Part shown: piece after piece, positions 61,724-64,000 of the stretch
Layout: every line of letters starts with the position of its first letter
Numbering within the stretch: the first letter of the stretch is position 1
Source: Mesorhizobium_L sp035547755
GTDB lineage: Bacteria > Pseudomonadota > Alphaproteobacteria > Rhizobiales > Rhizobiaceae
Assembly (NCBI GenBank): GCA_035547755.1
Contig: DASZUG010000028.1
Coordinates: forward strand, 1-64,000
Direction of reading: 5' to 3'
DNA: 64,000 nt
Notes under the pieces: generated by a model
What the model was told of the DNA's origin: nothing
The model's database searches: none
What the model saw: only the letters and a program-made list of their open reading frames with translations
Made by a program: the position numbers and the translations under genes

Positions 61724-63055
61724 TCATTGCTTGGACGAACCGGCTGCCTGCCCGGAGAAAACCTCGTCGGCGGTGTCGGACGCCTGTGGTCGCGTTATCC
61801 TTGTGGCGTCGCCAATCTGCCCGGTCAGATCTTCCGCCTGGCTTTTGAGATTGCGCCGCGTATTGGGATCGACGATCGAGATCGGCACGCTCGCGGCAAG
61901 CCCGACGCCGGTGCCGACAGCCTTAGCGGTGCCGGCCGCCAATATGGTGATCTCGTCGCCGAGTCCGATCTGTGACTGCGTCAAGGTCTGGCCGGCGACA
62001 AGCCGGGTGCCGATGGCGCGGACGACCTCGGGGCTTTCGGCGAATTTCGCGTGATTGGTGCTGTCGTTGGTCCTGAGTTTTGTCAGGTCGATGACGGTGA
62101 TTCCGTTTTTCTCGATAGCGCTCTTGTAGGGTTCCTGTTCGGGGTTGATCTGCCCGAGGCGGTTGACGTTTCCGGCAATGAATCTCGATACCGCAAGCGC
62201 GCGGTCGTCCTGCGATACGAAGATCGTGAATTTTGGCCTGGTTTTGCCGAGATCGCGCCATTGGCGTGCGAAAACATCGATATCGATATCGGGCGAGGCG
62301 AAAATGACGTTTCTGATCTTGGGCGCAACATGGCCGTCGCGGATCGCCATCTGTCGAAGCGATTCCATCGCCAGCCATGTTCCCATTGAATGGGCGAGGA
62401 TGCTGACTTCGTGCACCCTGGGATCTTGCGCCAGCCCTTTCAGCAGGTTTTCGAGCGCGTCGCGTGAATAGATCGTGCTCTCGCGGTCGTAATTATAGTC
62501 GAAGAGTTTGGCGGCCGACGGCCAGGTGAAGAGGACGGGCGCGGCGTCCGTTCGCGAATCGTGGAAAATCTGCGCGAAGCGATAGACGGCGTCTTCGTAT
62601 GTGTTGTTGAAACCGTGGACGAAGACCAGCACGTCGCGGCTTTTCGGCAAATTGCGGTTGAGCCAGGCTGAAGCGGCTTTGCGCGTCGGCGGCAGATGAT
62701 CGACCGCGACCGTGGCGAAGTCGGTCGCCGGATTGGCAGGTAGGCGCTTCGGCCATTGGATTTCGCCGATCTTGCGGTTCTTGTCGGGCGGGATGGAGAC
62801 CTTGATCTCGTCAAGCGAGAATTGCGGATCGCGTCTGCCGCTGTAGAGAGTTCCGGGATTGCCTGAGGGCTTTCGCGTCGTGACGACGAGGAGGTCCGTG
62901 ATCGTCGTTCCCCGCACATTGTCCGCCACCGGCACGAGCACGCCGACCGGGTGGCCGCAGGCCGCGAGTAGAAAAAGCGGTGTGAAAATCGCGAGAAGAC
63001 GCAAAACCACCCCGCGGCGCGTTCTTTCCCGCTCCGATTCTTCCTCTAGGATCAC
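61724..63055 (-). CDS. Lipoprotein alpha/beta hydrolase (DUF900)
   Basis: A 443-residue predicted lipoprotein. GTG at 63055 with AGAGG upstream gives a signal peptide ending in the lipobox LLAAC. The frame continues upstream without a signal sequence. The DUF900 alpha/beta-hydrolase core has the oxyanion-hole FVHGFNNTYEDAVYR and the nucleophile motif AHSMGTW, followed by SPDIDIDVFARQ. The last 100 residues are a less conserved tail. It probably hydrolyses an ester in the envelope; substrate unknown. Confidence 0.82.
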   Translation of the reverse strand: MILEEESERERTRRGVVLRLLAIFTPLFLLAACGHPVGVLVPVADNVRGTTITDLLVVTTRKPSGNPGTLYSGRRDPQFSLDEIKVSIPPDKNRKIGEIQWPKRLPANPATDFATVAVDHLPPTRKAASAWLNRNLPKSRDVLVFVHGFNNTYEDAVYRFAQIFHDSRTDAAPVLFTWPSAAKLFDYNYDRESTIYSRDALENLLKGLAQDPRVHEVSILAHSMGTWLAMESLRQMAIRDGHVAPKIRNVIFASPDIDIDVFARQWRDLGKTRPKFTIFVSQDDRALAVSRFIAGNVNRLGQINPEQEPYKSAIEKNGITVIDLTKLRTNDSTNHAKFAESPEVVRAIGTRLVAGQTLTQSQIGLGDEITILAAGTAKAVGTGVGLAASVPISIVDPNTRRNLKSQAEDLTGQIGDATRITRPQASDTADEVFSGQAAGSSKQ

Positions 63056-63144
63056 GCACGGCCTCTCCAGCCATCCCGCCGGACAGGCGTAACCTATCAC
63101 CGACGGAAATCCAAGCATTTCGGAAACGGGATGGTGAACAGTAT

Positions 63145-64000
63145 CTATTCGCGGAGGAACTGCGTGAGCGCGATGCGCTCGATCCCGGCGGCGTCGGCGA
63201 TGCGCCCCGCAAGTTCCTGTGCGGCGGGACGGATGCGGCCCTCCGGCCGATCCAGCCAATAGGCCACGGGATTGGGAACGGTTCGCGCATCTACGACAGC
63301 CAGACGGCCGCTCTCGATCATGCCGAGCGCCAGCGGCGGCCGCGCAAGCGCGATGCCGAGTCCATGCGCGGCGGCGTCGAGCACAAGATTGTAGTCCTCA
63401 AAACGGCGGTCCTGTGGGCGCGGGCGGTAATCGACGCCTTGGGAGCCAAGCCAGGCGCGCCAGCCGGACGCGTCGGAATCGTGGATGAGCGGACACGCAA
63501 GCAGCCGTTCAGCGCCGCCTTCGCCGATCGCATTCGCCATTGCAGGCGAGGCGATCGGGAACAGCTTTTCCTCGAAGAGCCGGACCGACACCCGCCCCGG
63601 AATGACACCGCGCCCGCAACGCATGGAAAGATCGATCGCCTCGAGTTCGAGATCGTTCTGGCGGATATCGACATGAAGCGTGATGCGAAGCTTCGGTTCG
63701 CCTTTTTCCAGCGCCGTCAGGCGCGGAATGAGCCACAAGGAGCAAATCGAAGGGATCGTCGCAAGTCGTACAACCGCCGGCCCGCGCTGCTCGCGCCAGC
63801 GGTCGGTATTGTCGGCGATCAGCGCGAAGGCTTCGTTGGTACGATGGAAAAGCCGCTGCCCTTCCAGCGTCAGCTCGACGCCGCGCGCGCCGCGTTCGAA
63901 GAGCTTCAATCCCAGCCAGTGTTCCAGCTTCGCCACTTGGCGGCTGATCGCGCCATGGGTGACGTTGAGCCGTTCCGCGGCCGACGAAAAGCTGCCCATC
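63145..64000 (-). CDS. LysR-family regulator (GcvA-like), truncated by the window edge
   Basis: At least 285 residues of a LysR regulator. The visible N terminus begins within the helix-turn-helix (MGSFSSAAERLNVTHGAISR), so about 15-20 residues lie beyond base 64000. The effector-binding domain (about residues 80-280) is complete. The GAISRQVAKLEHWLG recognition segment is typical of the GcvA-like group. The target is likely to be divergent and outside the window. Confidence 0.87.
   Translation of the reverse strand, partial: MGSFSSAAERLNVTHGAISRQVAKLEHWLGLKLFERGARGVELTLEGQRLFHRTNEAFALIADNTDRWREQRGPAVVRLATIPSICSLWLIPRLTALEKGEPKLRITLHVDIRQNDLELEAIDLSMRCGRGVIPGRVSVRLFEEKLFPIASPAMANAIGEGGAERLLACPLIHDSDASGWRAWLGSQGVDYRPRPQDRRFEDYNLVLDAAAHGLGIALARPPLALGMIESGRLAVVDARTVPNPVAYWLDRPEGRIRPAAQELAGRIADAAGIERIALTQFLRE

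Noticed and set aside
1..64000. tRNA, rRNA, CRISPR arrays, transposases
   Set aside because: Scanned for conserved tRNA arms, regularly spaced direct repeats and transposase motifs; none seen by eye.

Overview
The window is high-GC alphaproteobacterial chromosome, most likely order Hyphomicrobiales (Rhizobiales) and probably near Phyllobacteriaceae/Brucellaceae. Three things point there: a gene-transfer-agent (GTA)-type structural cluster, the rhizobial order feuN/feuP/feuQ - cycHJKL (ccmIEFH) - degP - response regulator - sensor kinase - glnE, and many short palindromic intergenic mosaic repeats. No rRNA, tRNA, CRISPR array, transposase or integrase was seen.

Region 1 (31-12065, all + strand) is a head and tail structural cluster in RcGTA order: small membrane protein, prohead protease, major capsid, head-tail adaptor, head closure, tail terminator (DUF3168), major tail protein, two tail-assembly chaperones, short tape measure, DUF2460, DUF2163, NlpC/P60 peptidase, and the giant hub/host-specificity protein. 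Terminase and portal are not in the window. The two chaperone ORFs are arranged for a -1 ribosomal frameshift (A AAC CCC directly before the stop). The hub gene is broken by a 1-nt frameshift near 8888. A strong terminator follows the capsid gene.

Region 2 (12069-26477, + strand) is the conserved envelope-stress, cytochrome c maturation and nitrogen block: a secreted FeuN-like protein, FeuP/FeuQ, a lipoprotein, ccmIEFH, DegP, a second OmpR/EnvZ-type pair preceded by a terminator, and GlnE.

Region 3 (26641-45302) is mostly housekeeping: a PleC/PdhS-like kinase, aminopeptidase N, an orphan form II CoxL-like molybdopterin subunit, an EamA transporter, a DUF1127/LysR pair, a family-4-like uracil-DNA glycosylase with two iron-sulfur cysteines replaced, ETF-QO, a DUF922 predicted protease, an EEP-family hydrolase, AMP nucleosidase, small membrane proteins, Ku, and a Sel1-like protein.

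Region 4 (45463-61211) holds leucine-catabolism genes on the - strand, but spread out: tetR, ivd, [AbrB/VapC-type toxin-antitoxin], mccB, [DinJ/YafQ toxin-antitoxin plus about 8 kb of accessory genes], mccA. The accessory stretch carries a LysE exporter, macrodomain protein, two GSTs, a second DUF922 protein, a LysR/aldo-keto reductase pair, two MBL-fold proteins and a GIY-YIG protein, with dense palindromic repeats. Region 5 (61417-64000) has acylphosphatase, a lipoprotein alpha/beta hydrolase, and a LysR regulator cut by the window edge.

The most notable observations are the likely frameshift-encoded tail chaperone, the broken GTA hub gene, mccB sandwiched between two toxin-antitoxin modules, an antitoxin with an extra N-terminal KfrA-like domain, and the cysteine-depleted uracil-DNA glycosylase.
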